From Candidatus Thorarchaeota archaeon (GTDB lineage Archaea; Asgardarchaeota; Thorarchaeia; Thorarchaeales; Thorarchaeaceae): a stretch of 64,000 nt of DNA. Under the pieces are notes generated by a model. That model was not told the origin of the DNA and ran no database searches. It worked only from the letters and a program-made list of their open reading frames with translations. Positions 34,864-44,095 of this stretch are shown one piece after another. A program made the position numbers and the translations under genes. Positions within the stretch are counted from its first letter, which is position 1; every line of letters starts with the position of its first letter. The stretch lies in the NCBI GenBank assembly GCA_019057475.1, contig DXJO01000014.1, forward strand, positions 1-64,000, read 5' to 3'.

Positions 34864-34965
34864 TCACTCCTATGATTTTGGGAATTGAGGAGTAGTTCCC
34901 TCGTCTAATAGGGATTTCCCAAACGATTTATGGCGAGCCCCCCAATGGATTAAGGAGGCTTTTCC

Positions 34966-36357
34966 ATGGTTGAGCTGGATCTCGTTATCAAGAATGGAAT
35001 AATCGTGACTGCTTCCGATACATACACAGCAGATGTCGGAGTGCAAAAGGGGAAGATAGTATCTGTGGCGGAGGATTTGACCGCAGGCCCTGAAACACAG
35101 ATTATTGAAGCAAAGGGGAAATACGTCTTTCCAGGAGGAATTGATGTTCATGTCCATCTCCAGCTTCCGTTCTCTGGAACCATTTCTGCTGACGATTTCG
35201 AGAACGGCACCAAGGCTGCCGCATGCGGTGGTGTGACTACTGTAATCGATTTCGCAATTCAGAGTAAAGGCCACTCAATCATGGAGGCAGTTGAGGCTCG
35301 ACGGGCCGAGGCGGACCCGAAAGTATGTATCGACTATGGTCTGCATGCCGCCATTACGGACTGGAACGACAAGACTCAGGCTGAGATCAAGCAAGTCATT
35401 GACTATGGTATCCCCACATTCAAGATGTTCATGATCTACAAGAATGAGGGCTGGATGGCTGATGATGGCATGTTGTTCCGCGCTCTGGAGGAAACTGCAA
35501 AGCTCGGCGGACATATCGGAGTCCACGCAGAGAGTGCGTTCGTCTTGGAGATGTTGATTGACAGGTACGCAAAGGAGAAAGAGAAATGGGGTGCATATGG
35601 ACATACACTGTCTCGCCCCGCTTTCACTGAGGAAGAAGCAATCATTCGTGCAATCAAATGGGCTGAGGTCACAGGCGGACAGTTATACATAGTTCATATG
35701 TCCACCGGCGGTGGCGCTGACGCGGTTCATGCTGCGAAGGAGCGCGGTGTGAGAGTATACGCAGAAACTTGCCCTCAGTATCTTCTGCTTGATGACGAGG
35801 TCTTCAAGGGTAAGAATGGGCATCTGTATGCCACCTGTCCACAGGTCAAGAAGCCTCACGATAATGAGCGTCTGTGGAAAGGATTGCTGAATGGCGATGT
35901 GCAGGTAGTGGCGACAGATACGTGCACCTTCACATCTGAGCAGAAGGCCGCATGGAATGGCGATTTTAGAAAGATTCCATTCGGAATGCCTGGCGTTGAA
36001 ACCATGGTGCCCCTGATGTACACAGAGGGAGTCCGCAAACGAGGATTTACGGTGAACCAGCTGGTGGCCCTCATCAGCACGAATCCTGCGAAGCTATTCG
36101 GCATGCACCCTGACAAGGGGACCATTGCTGTTGGCAGTGACGCAGATTTGGTCGTCTTCGATCCTGAGAAGAAGGTGACACTTCGAGCCGCTGACCTGCA
36201 GACTAACTGTGATTGGAGCCCATTCGAAGGGTGGAAGCTCGTTGGGTACCCTTCGATAACCATATCTAGGGGTGCAGTGGTTGCACAAGAAGGCAAGTTC
36301 GTTGGAGAGGTGGGCCACGGCAAGTTCTTACAACGAAGACCCTTTGGGAAGCTCTAG
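34966..36357 (+). CDS. hydA: dihydropyrimidinase (hydantoinase)
   Basis: Opens the ring of dihydrouracil to N-carbamoyl-beta-alanine. The 463-residue amidohydrolase has the dinuclear zinc set: H62 and H64 (DVHVH), carbamylated K153 (TFKMFM), H187 (VHAES), H244 (IVHMS) and D318 (VATDTC). Y158 stands at the substrate-binding position. Length and motifs fit cyclic amidases of the dihydropyrimidinase group. GGAGG precedes the ATG by about 7 nt. The following membrane-protein gene is 28 bp away and may share the transcript. Confidence 0.9.
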   Translation: MVELDLVIKNGIIVTASDTYTADVGVQKGKIVSVAEDLTAGPETQIIEAKGKYVFPGGIDVHVHLQLPFSGTISADDFENGTKAAACGGVTTVIDFAIQSKGHSIMEAVEARRAEADPKVCIDYGLHAAITDWNDKTQAEIKQVIDYGIPTFKMFMIYKNEGWMADDGMLFRALEETAKLGGHIGVHAESAFVLEMLIDRYAKEKEKWGAYGHTLSRPAFTEEEAIIRAIKWAEVTGGQLYIVHMSTGGGADAVHAAKERGVRVYAETCPQYLLLDDEVFKGKNGHLYATCPQVKKPHDNERLWKGLLNGDVQVVATDTCTFTSEQKAAWNGDFRKIPFGMPGVETMVPLMYTEGVRKRGFTVNQLVALISTNPAKLFGMHPDKGTIAVGSDADLVVFDPEKKVTLRAADLQTNCDWSPFEGWKLVGYPSITISRGAVVAQEGKFVGEVGHGKFLQRRPFGKL

Positions 36358-36385
36358 GACCTGAATAAGAAGGAGTGTTGGTTTC

Positions 36386-37075
36386 ATGGATGCAGAAAGG
36401 CTGGAATTTGGAGTTGGGCAAGACAAATCGGAGGATGGGACACTTGCGAATCTGTGGAAGTATTTCGTACACGGGCTTGTATTCGCACTAATTATGTTGG
36501 GATTCCCGTTCTTCATGGATGTGGTCTTACTGGAGGCAATTTATGGGGGCTCATTGAGTGCTGCACTCGGAGGGCTGGTTCTTGTCTTTATCATGCTACT
36601 GTTTGGTGTTGGCTTCTTCAATAGCTACCTTGCACGCTACCTATGGGACCTCAACCCCAAAAGGACTCTAGCAAGCTGGTTGGGGCAGGGCATCTTGGTC
36701 CTCTTAATGCTACCACTATTCGGTTTCATCTACTACATGATAATCATGCTTCTGTGGGGATTTGCATCACCTCCAGCAATACTGTCAGCGGTCGTTCTCT
36801 TCTTTCTGGATGCAATCGCAAGTGGCTACATTGGCAGGCATGTTGCTGCAGAGTTTGAGGAACAACGAGAGGGAGTGGAGGAACTAGCATCAGTTGCGGA
36901 TCGCCACATACCGTGTCCTCACTGTGGTTCTCTCTTCATGTGCAAAAGCTCTATGATTGGTCCTAATGGAGAGGCGATCTGTCCACATTGTCGAGAAGCA
37001 GTGATTGTGCCAATCGAAGGCCCTCGGCCAGAGTATTCGGGTTGGGAACGGAAACCTGAGCGTAGCGAATGGTGA
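36386..37075 (+). CDS. membrane protein with C-terminal zinc ribbon
   Basis: A 229-residue protein with about four or five membrane helices (35-150), a charged linker, and a C-terminal zinc ribbon CPHCGSLFM...CPHC (about 180-206). No known family. It follows the dihydropyrimidinase by 28 bp with a GGAG site, so it may be the last gene of that transcript, but a transport role for pyrimidines cannot be shown: it is shorter than uracil permeases. Confidence 0.6.
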   Translation: MDAERLEFGVGQDKSEDGTLANLWKYFVHGLVFALIMLGFPFFMDVVLLEAIYGGSLSAALGGLVLVFIMLLFGVGFFNSYLARYLWDLNPKRTLASWLGQGILVLLMLPLFGFIYYMIIMLLWGFASPPAILSAVVLFFLDAIASGYIGRHVAAEFEEQREGVEELASVADRHIPCPHCGSLFMCKSSMIGPNGEAICPHCREAVIVPIEGPRPEYSGWERKPERSEW

Positions 37076-37312
37076 GCATGCCCGTGTGCCTAAGAATACA
37101 ATCCTCAGCTCGGCCTCGTGGAAAAAGCCTGTATATGGACCAAGTCGATGAATGAATACCCACATTCATTGGTGTTTTATGTCCCCAAAATGCTGCAAAG
37201 ACATGACAGAATCAACTGGTTTCGTGCATCAAGGTAGAATTATTCCACAGGATCCCTCGGCTCCAATCATTTATTAGCATAGAAAATCGGGCAGTGGCTG
37301 AGGCTATATGCT

Positions 37313-37930
37313 GTGACGATAGACGATGGAATCGGTGGAGGACGCCGAAACTTCAAAGTTGTGCAAAAACTGGCTGCATTGCGACCAGTCTACGAAATCT
37401 ATGACGAACAAACTGGCGAAAGGATTGCCACCGGACGACGGACGTGGATGAGTTTCCTTAGATCTACCATTCATTTCGAAGATGAACAGGGAAATAGGAT
37501 ACTCACAGCCAAGGGAGGCTTCTTTGACAAGACTTTCTGGTTGTACGATGAAAGCGGAGGGAAGATCGCGAAGCTCACGCGGCCGTGGATTGCACTCCGC
37601 AAGAACTTCACAATATACTACCGTGACGACTTCATCAAGGCGCAAGCAGGATTCCTGCCATGGGGATTCGAAGCTCTGAGAAGCGACGGAACGTTTGCAT
37701 TCAGACTAGACAAGAAGATCATCGCGATAAGGGACCAGTCTAGGGTTTCTGTTGGAGACTACATGCCCTGGCTTCACGCCGTTTCATCCGCAGTTGTTGT
37801 GGACCAAATCTTCTTCAAGACTAAAGGCTGTGGTGCGACCCTAATCTGCTGTCTGCTACCCGTCGTGATACTCTTGGGGGCACTCTTCGGGTTGATGATG
37901 CTTGCGAGCTTGCTGGGTCTTGCTCCGTGA
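37313..37930 (+). CDS. LURP-one/scramblase-like beta-barrel protein with C-terminal membrane helix
   Basis: A 205-residue protein with repeated short beta strands such as YEIYDEQTGERIATGRR, FWLYDESGGKIAKLTR and FAFRLDKKIIAIRD, the pattern of the LURP1-related (Tubby-like/scramblase) fold. A membrane helix occupies about 177-200. The start is GTG at 37313 behind GCTGAGG. Its function is unknown; proteins of this fold bind membranes or nucleic acids. Confidence 0.6.
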   Translation: MTIDDGIGGGRRNFKVVQKLAALRPVYEIYDEQTGERIATGRRTWMSFLRSTIHFEDEQGNRILTAKGGFFDKTFWLYDESGGKIAKLTRPWIALRKNFTIYYRDDFIKAQAGFLPWGFEALRSDGTFAFRLDKKIIAIRDQSRVSVGDYMPWLHAVSSAVVVDQIFFKTKGCGATLICCLLPVVILLGALFGLMMLASLLGLAP

Positions 37931-38076
37931 ACCGGGTCATCTTGCTCAGCTTAGTTGCTGAGAATTTGGCATTAGCGAAAACGTGAGCGGGTACTTTGGA
38001 AACCAAGTCGCAATTACCAGCAGCAAATGCGCTGCGACTGCTCCAGATCCTGCCCGCTCCGTTGTTTGTTTTACTA

Positions 38077-38150
38077 CATAGGTGCTGCGCAAGTACTGCT
38101 TTTAGTCTACACACATCATGCATTAGTAGTGGAGAGCAGGGCTCTTGACT
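38077..38150 (+). repeat. degenerate copy of the dispersed 23S-flank repeat (copy F)
   Basis: AGGTGCTGCGCAAGTACTGCTTTTAGTCT and the later CATTAGTAGTGGAGAGC align with the repeats at 41359-41475 and 47489-47608, with many substitutions. It lies in the 254-bp gap between two genes that converge here. No gene seen in the gap. Confidence 0.5.
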
Positions 38151-38184
38151 ATTAATAGGAGCAGAGAGCCTAGCCTGTTGAATC

Positions 38185-39147
38185 CTACGCAACAGATGTT
38201 GGCAGTTCGACCACAACTCGCTCGAGACCCTCACTCTTCATTCTTCTCTCTAAATCCCTGACGTTCCGTCTCATAGCTAGTTCATAGAAGGAGTATACAA
38301 CCGAAATGGGACCCATTGCCAAGAGTGGTGCGATAAAGATGACTACAACTGGGAGAAGAAAGAACCAAAGAGGAACTTCAATGGTACCAGGCAATGACGT
38401 GAACCATTCATAAGTCTGAAGGGCAATGAGGAAGTAGGTTGCGATAGTCGAAATCCCTGCAAACCCCTTGAGCAGCGCAAGGTAGTAGTTTCCGACTCCC
38501 TCTATGTCCGCCGTGGATCGTGTGCCCTCTATTTTCCGTTCATAGATAATCCCAGTGTCTTCGAGAAGCCAGGCTGGAGCAAAGAAGATGACAATGAAGC
38601 TAGAAATCAGAAGTAGAAGGAAGAAGAGGGGCATAGTTTCTGCAATGCCGCGAGCCGATGGTGCAAGGGTGTCAAAACTCTCCGTCACGAATAGGAGGTC
38701 AGCAATGCTCGAATTGCTAGCGAGTGTTGATGCAAGTCCCAATGAAACGAAAGCAGGGATGATAAGCCTCCTGATGTAACTCGCGTGGCCAGCCCTTGGA
38801 TCCAACGCCTGTATGTGATAGTTGCAGTTTCTGCCTGTGATAAGACGGTGCATTTTCCATTGGAGAAGCGACAGATGTCGCGAGGTCAGGTATACAACTA
38901 TGCCTATGGCCACTGAGATGACGTAGAGCCATACGAAGTCGATTAGTATGTCTCCCGGCAGGAGTCGATAGAGCCCAAGAGGACTAGTGAACGGAAAAAT
39001 TTCAGCATAACTGAACACTACCGTGAGGGCCATACTAACAATGGCGACGATGTGCAAAGGCACCACGAATCTCCAGGGGATTGATGGGGCCAGCGCGTCA
39101 TTATCCTTCAAACCAGAGTGTAGTACGTCCGTATCGTGCTCTGACAT
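38185..39147 (-). CDS. polytopic membrane protein, unknown
   Basis: A 320-residue protein with about seven hydrophobic segments and a C-terminal basic helical tail (RNVRDLERRMKSEGLERVVVE). No motif that I can assign to a family; no catalytic signature. It is monocistronic and convergent with the LURP-like gene. Confidence 0.6.
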   Translation of the reverse strand: MSEHDTDVLHSGLKDNDALAPSIPWRFVVPLHIVAIVSMALTVVFSYAEIFPFTSPLGLYRLLPGDILIDFVWLYVISVAIGIVVYLTSRHLSLLQWKMHRLITGRNCNYHIQALDPRAGHASYIRRLIIPAFVSLGLASTLASNSSIADLLFVTESFDTLAPSARGIAETMPLFFLLLLISSFIVIFFAPAWLLEDTGIIYERKIEGTRSTADIEGVGNYYLALLKGFAGISTIATYFLIALQTYEWFTSLPGTIEVPLWFFLLPVVVIFIAPLLAMGPISVVYSFYELAMRRNVRDLERRMKSEGLERVVVELPTSVA

Positions 39148-39225
39148 TGACTCAACCTCTTCAGATAGACAACTGACTTTCTGAGATAGTGGTCATTATC
39201 GCACCGGCTTTTAGCAGTATTTCGT

Positions 39226-39275
39226 AGGTTCGTAACTTCTTTCTCTTGACAACTTTGGGTGTTGTGTGAATATCG
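39226..39275 (+). repeat. degenerate partial repeat (copy E)
   Basis: GGTTCGTAACTTCTTTCTC followed by TTGACAACTTTGGGTGTTGTGTGAA matches the left half of the family, closest to copy D at 45496. It lies between the start of the previous gene and the end of the next one. Confidence 0.45.
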
Positions 39276-39356
39276 CTTGGGAGCTGTAGATATGGAGTAT
39301 CCTTGATTCCATTAGATTACTCCCGCCTGACCTGTATCAAGCATGCGGGAGAGCCG

Positions 39357-40616
39357 TTAATCAGCTATCCTCTTCATGGCCATCTCACGCAGATCGTCAG
39401 GAATCTCAAACTTGAATGGCAAATCCGGAAACGCCTCCAAAGAATCTATGACGAGGCACGAAAGTCTGCCAACTTCACCCAAGTCCCTGGGTCGAAGAAG
39501 AGAGGGAATATCTATGGTGCTGTGACTGACATTTCCACTGGTGGTGCCATGGCTTGCCATATGGATGGTTGGGATGCCATTTGCGGCGAAAACCTTGTTG
39601 TCCCCACCCGACGTTGCGACACGTCTACACCTAGCGGGATATGCGCCAGTCTTGGCAGTGGAGTCCAGCCAGCTAATCATCTTATCAGTGCCTGCAGCGA
39701 GCAGGAGTAAAACACCAGGGAGTGCGCCGATGCTGTCAATATTAATGCAGAGAGAGATTAAGTCTAGACTGTGAGATGCTACAAACTCCTTTGATCCCAG
39801 CATGCCCAGTTCCTCCCCACCGAATGATACGAAGTGATATGTGAACTTAGGCTGAGTCTTTGAGATTGCCCGAGCTATCTCAAGCATTATTGCCACACCT
39901 GCTGCGTTGTCGGTAGCACCAGGGGCAAAAGTGCAGGTGTCATGGTGCGCACAAATCAGAACCGTTTCTTCTCGTTGTCCGGACACACTTGCGGAAACAT
40001 TCCGAAGTAGACCCGCCTTAGATTTGCCGTGCACTATCAGTCGCAACTTAGACCCAAATATCCGGTCATGTATCTTGGCCATATCAGCTGCAGAAACAAC
40101 CATTGACGGAGCTGTAGAGAATAGTTCTCCGAGACCGGTGTAATCGTATGACCTGGGTGCCAGATTCCTATTTAGGTCCATGAACACGACTGCCGCGGGA
40201 TGCTTCGAATACAAGGACGCCCATGCTTCATAGATGTCATCACTGTGCTGGTCAATCATCAGAACACATGCAATACGTCCCTTAACGCGGGCTGCAGGAA
40301 CATCATCTATCAGTTCGTGTGAGCCAATATAGATAGTTTCTGCAGTGAGACCTTGCGCTGGAGTTTCTGCACTCATCCAACATGGTACACCATTGAGTGA
40401 AATCCCTGTTGTGGGGTCTTGTATCATGGCTAGCTTTGCATCGTAGTACTTGTGTGGAAACTCATAACAGATCACGTCGGTCAGTCCATATTCTTTGAAT
40501 TGACGCTCGATTAGTTTGACTGCAGCTTCTTCAGACTTGGAACCGGAAACCCTTGGACCTAGGTCACACAGCCGTTTCATGTTTTCATAAACTCGCGCTT
40601 CCTCGAACTCAAGCAT
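39357..40616 (-). CDS. M28-family metallopeptidase
   Basis: A protein of about 419 residues with the M28 aminopeptidase fold. Zinc-site segments are CAHHDTCTF (His, Asp), ATDNAAGVA (bridging Asp), FGGEELGM (catalytic Glu and ligand), INIDSIG and a late THMASHG His. A PA-like insert may occupy about 115-185. No signal peptide, so it acts in the cytoplasm. ATG at 40616 is 9 nt behind GGTGA and is preferred over the two earlier starts. Confidence 0.82.
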   Translation of the reverse strand: MLEFEEARVYENMKRLCDLGPRVSGSKSEEAAVKLIERQFKEYGLTDVICYEFPHKYYDAKLAMIQDPTTGISLNGVPCWMSAETPAQGLTAETIYIGSHELIDDVPAARVKGRIACVLMIDQHSDDIYEAWASLYSKHPAAVVFMDLNRNLAPRSYDYTGLGELFSTAPSMVVSAADMAKIHDRIFGSKLRLIVHGKSKAGLLRNVSASVSGQREETVLICAHHDTCTFAPGATDNAAGVAIMLEIARAISKTQPKFTYHFVSFGGEELGMLGSKEFVASHSLDLISLCINIDSIGALPGVLLLLAAGTDKMISWLDSTAKTGAYPARCRRVATSGGDNKVFAANGIPTIHMASHGTTSGNVSHSTIDIPSLLRPRDLGEVGRLSCLVIDSLEAFPDLPFKFEIPDDLREMAMKRIAD

Positions 40617-40869
40617 TCCCATCACTCACCTTCGTCTATGGGGGTTCGCTAGCGATTGCAAATCAACACCTCACATAAGGCCTTTCCCAGATACGCAAAG
40701 CAGGGCACATCAAACAGTCAACAAGCGATGGTTGAAAGGATTGGGTTTCAGATTAATTTAACAACACAACAATGGTGACAAGACACCCAGTTGCATGCCC
40801 TGACAGGATTCCGATGCGAGGGGTTAATAGCACACGGGACAATAGCCGTGAGTTGGAGGTTTTTGCCAA

Positions 40870-41352
40870 ATGGAGTTCATAACAGGACACTTGTATACTG
40901 TTTCACAAGCAGATACTTCAAACCCCATGTTCTGGCTGGCCGTCTTCTTTGTCACTGGTCTGGCGGCGATGATTATAATAGCCCTTGCAGTAGGCATTGT
41001 TGTCAGCTTGAAGTATAGGGCAATCCGCAAAAAAGCTGAACAAGCGGGCGTACAAGTGGATTTGAGCTCGGACAGCACAAGAATTACTGCCCAAGGCATT
41101 GAGGGTTGTGGGTATTGTATCGTCTGCACCATTGTCCTGATTCTAGGAGCGTTAGGCATCACGCTTCCAATTGTGTTGACTCAGCAAGCAGAGGATCTAA
41201 TCCTCGCCATTGTCATGGTTGTTATGGGAGCACTCTGTTGGGGAGCAGCTATTGCTGCGATTCCTTATTCGATTCGCGACCTTAAGAAGAAATATCGCGC
41301 ACTAGACGATGCCCTAGCTGCCAAAGCCGGCAAAGAATCAGAAGCGATGTGA
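40870..41352 (+). CDS. small membrane protein, three helices, unknown
   Basis: A 160-residue protein with membrane helices at about 18-40, 80-100 and 108-130 and a charged C-terminal coiled stretch DLKKKYRALDDALAAK. GGAGG lies 10 nt before the ATG. No family recognised. The C-terminus is followed at once by a repeat copy. Confidence 0.6.
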   Translation: MEFITGHLYTVSQADTSNPMFWLAVFFVTGLAAMIIIALAVGIVVSLKYRAIRKKAEQAGVQVDLSSDSTRITAQGIEGCGYCIVCTIVLILGALGITLPIVLTQQAEDLILAIVMVVMGALCWGAAIAAIPYSIRDLKKKYRALDDALAAKAGKESEAM

Positions 41353-41358
41353 TTGTGA

Positions 41359-41475
41359 AGGTTTCGCAACTCCGGGACCTTGACAACTCTAGGTACTGTG
41401 CGAAAACCGCTTTTAATCTGCACGCCTCGGACATTGGTAGCGGTGAGCTGAACACCTCGCCGAATCTTGGCGCTC
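41359..41475 (+). repeat. dispersed 23S-flank repeat, well-kept copy (copy A)
   Basis: About 97 bp of this stretch (41378-41474) match the 3' flank of the 23S gene (47508-47604) with only about five substitutions. It includes the 14-bp CTTGACAAC-containing segment and the GGTGAG/CTCGCC stem. Its left 20 bp match copies D and E instead. There is no rRNA gene here, so the element has spread or been duplicated on its own. Confidence 0.75.
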
Positions 41476-41835
41476 ATTTTCCTGTTGTTTCGGTCCAATC
41501 CGCAGCAATAAACCTCATGATGCAGTTTCTATAGACTCCCACCGAGAGGAAGCTGAAGTTTCAATCTTCCTGATAGTAGCAACCAATCCCTCACGATAAG
41601 ATGAATACTTCGACTGCAAGGACCCGGAAAGGTGACTCATCTTGTCACAGTCCGTACTTGTCACTTTGGAGGTTACATCCATCACTTCAAGTACAACTAA
41701 CGAGATCAATATTGTTGGAATGACACGGCTTGAAACCCGAAGATATGAGGTTTCTCGAGAATTCAATCCTGGAAAAACAGCTAGAAACAGAGATCATAGG
41801 ATTCCTCCAGTGTCGTTTCTGGAGTGACAAAGGAT
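41476..41835. other. 360-bp stretch without a recognised gene
   Basis: Lies between repeat copy A and the SagB-type fusion gene. A minus-strand frame of 83 codons (41515-41766) and a plus-strand frame of 61 codons overlap each other. Neither has a ribosome binding site or a recognisable sequence, and I see no RNA signature. Confidence 0.4.
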
Positions 41836-43722
41836 TCATGTCTGGCTCTGACCAAGCTGCGATGAACGGTAGAAATACAGGATGCAGTATAGGCTAGCAG
41901 CTAGAACATTGACTAGAATGAACGCAACGGGATCCCTAGCGAAATGAACGCCATTCATCAAGGCATGCATGACTAGTAATATCAATGTAGGAAAGACAAC
42001 ATGTTTGTGTATCTTGCGAAGAATCTTCTTCCGTTTGACTCGCTTGGATGCAAGTCCGAAACCTGAGAGAGAGGTAATGAAAACGAGTGGTATGCTCAGA
42101 TATGCCAAAAATTTGCCAAGGTCATAGGATGTCATCGGGGCAGAGAGAATCCCTGAGATGAAGTGAGATAGGGCACTGCAATAGGAACTGATGTTGAAAA
42201 AGCCCCAAAGATCACGAACGTGACCATGAATAATCATACTGTGGATAACCAGTCCCACCAGAGGTATGACCCCAAGAAAGCAATGTAACCAACGAGCTCT
42301 TTTTTGAATTCGTTGCCTAATCGTGGGAACTGAAAGATACAGACTGCAATAGAATGCTACGAGAGCCAGAACGCCGCTGGCGCGGGCTATATCAGTCATA
42401 TGAAGCTGATAAGCATCCGTTTCGTCTAGGAACCCAGATGTCAGACCTATGGGCATGATATAGATGGGCTTGAGAGTACCAGGAATCTCTACTACCTGAG
42501 ATACCGCATCCTCGTAGAAAGCACCTATCACTACTGTTCCTAGGCCTTGACCAGCGCATTTCAGATAGACATTCTGAGCAATCATGCCTACATTGAACAT
42601 CATAACTCGATGATGAAAGCTAGGATTCGGTTGTTGATCTACCCAAGTGATGTTCACTGACATAACAACATCCAGTTGAGCGTTCTCAATCCAATGCTGA
42701 TCCAGACCAGCAATCCTCAAAGAGGGTCGCAAATCTCCTAGTGATATCTGCTCTAGTGAACCGTTCTCCTGAGCATACAAGTACGACCCAGTTGCTAGAC
42801 CCTCTACTTCACCAGCCACTAGACGAATGTCAAGCTGCGACTCGTTTCCAACTAGATGAGTTATTGCTGTACTGTCATCCAGTACATCTAAGAGAATGGA
42901 GAGAGGAATAGACCCGCTTTGATAGTCCCTTATGGATTTCCGTTTCGCAATAGCTTGTTCAACAGTAATCTCGTCTGCGTCAGCCAAAGCAAATTGCCCA
43001 CTTCTTGTTGAAACGGGAGACTGTACACCGATTCCAAGAGGTAGGATTGCCAAGGGGTCTAGATCCGTATCTAGGAAGCTCTGAACACCGTCGGGTGTGA
43101 AGTTGGTTATCACTCGTGTACACAAGTCGAGAGAAGTTGCCTGCAACAGGAAGTTCTGAATGGCGTGTCCAACCTCAAGATGTACGTACTGAACTCCCCT
43201 GTCACCGTAACGCATCGTGGTTCGAGCATAGTCAACCAGAATGAGAAAGGCAGTACTAGCATTCGTCAATGCTTCTCTGTCTTCATCCTCGAATGTTGAC
43301 AAGAGGTCTGTCAGATTGCAGGTCGGAGAAGTGAATTCAAGCTGATGCCCTTGAGGGATGTAGTGATAACAGCCCCCACTCAGTGTGGGTGTCCCCTCAT
43401 GTACAACGAAAATCTCCAGTGGATATGTTCCACCGGCTGATGGTACAGTCCGAAAACCTGGACCATGCGTGATGCCTTGGAGCGCCCAGAGCAACTGGGA
43501 TACCTCCGATATTTCAATCTGGTAGTGCCTCAAGTCATCTGCAGGTTTTGTACGCAGAATGGCAGAACTCAATGGCAAGTGACCCTCAAGGTCGGGCGAT
43601 GGTAAGGGGATGTTGTCTGTTTCAGCGTGGACCATCTCGAAGAGCAGAGAAACGAGAGAACCAGCGAGTACTAGCAATAGCAACAATGATAGCCGCTGTG
43701 AAATCTTCGGCCTCTTACTCAT
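41836..43722 (-). CDS. tandem SagB-type flavin reductase domains fused to ferric-reductase-like membrane domain
   Basis: A 628-residue protein from the ATG at 43722. Residues 1-33 form a signal anchor. Two nitroreductase (SagB-type) domains follow: the first about 50-245 with RTVPSAGGTYPLEIF, the second about 252-430 with KRKSIRDYQ. Both would lie outside the cytoplasm. From about 445 there are five to six membrane helices with paired histidines (H480, H494, H500; H572, H574, H586, H593), like the heme-b domain of ferric reductases. The layout predicts electron transfer across the membrane to extracytoplasmic flavin sites. TTTATTA upstream (about 43790) could be the TATA box. The substrate is unknown. 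Confidence 0.72.
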   Translation of the reverse strand: MSKRPKISQRLSLLLLLVLAGSLVSLLFEMVHAETDNIPLPSPDLEGHLPLSSAILRTKPADDLRHYQIEISEVSQLLWALQGITHGPGFRTVPSAGGTYPLEIFVVHEGTPTLSGGCYHYIPQGHQLEFTSPTCNLTDLLSTFEDEDREALTNASTAFLILVDYARTTMRYGDRGVQYVHLEVGHAIQNFLLQATSLDLCTRVITNFTPDGVQSFLDTDLDPLAILPLGIGVQSPVSTRSGQFALADADEITVEQAIAKRKSIRDYQSGSIPLSILLDVLDDSTAITHLVGNESQLDIRLVAGEVEGLATGSYLYAQENGSLEQISLGDLRPSLRIAGLDQHWIENAQLDVVMSVNITWVDQQPNPSFHHRVMMFNVGMIAQNVYLKCAGQGLGTVVIGAFYEDAVSQVVEIPGTLKPIYIMPIGLTSGFLDETDAYQLHMTDIARASGVLALVAFYCSLYLSVPTIRQRIQKRARWLHCFLGVIPLVGLVIHSMIIHGHVRDLWGFFNISSYCSALSHFISGILSAPMTSYDLGKFLAYLSIPLVFITSLSGFGLASKRVKRKKILRKIHKHVVFPTLILLVMHALMNGVHFARDPVAFILVNVLAASLYCILYFYRSSQLGQSQT

Positions 43723-43905
43723 ACTACTGTACAACCGGGGAACGCTCTGGACATAAGCAACCGATGCCAAGTAAGTCGAAGTGCGCTAATAAATAGTAGC
43801 GCACTCTAAACAAGGCTGGCAGTTTCAGGTGTCTGTGATCCATGACACAAGGTTGTGCATTGTTGGGACGTGTTCAGAAGCTGCACACACACTGGTCATT
43901 TGAAA

Positions 43906-43956
43906 CTCGGGCACTAGTAGTGGGGAACTGAACACCTCGCCAAGACTCGGTGCCCA
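43906..43956 (+). repeat. partial degenerate repeat (copy C)
   Basis: The right half only: GCACTAGTAGTGGGGAACTG followed by AACACCTCGCCAAGACTCGGTGCC aligns with the corresponding part of copies A and B. It lies in the 373-bp divergent gap between the SagB-type fusion gene and the next plus-strand gene. Apart from this copy and the promoters, I see nothing in that gap. Confidence 0.5.
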
Positions 43957-44061
43957 CATATCGTTACAATTGGAAGTGCATTGATTGCATATGCGAATAC
44001 AATTAGTGGGGACTGCTTTCAGAGGGTTATGCTTCGTCTTTCGCGAAAGTAGCCCCTCATT

Positions 44062-44069
44062 ACTTATAG
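44062..44069 (+). promoter_or_regulatory. TATA box of a leaderless gene
   Basis: TTACTTATA lies 27-34 nt before the ATG at 44096, which would put transcription start at or next to the start codon. It also shows that the upstream in-frame ATG at 43985 is not used. Confidence 0.55.
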
Positions 44070-44095
44070 CGTCAATTGTTATTCCTAAACCAAGG

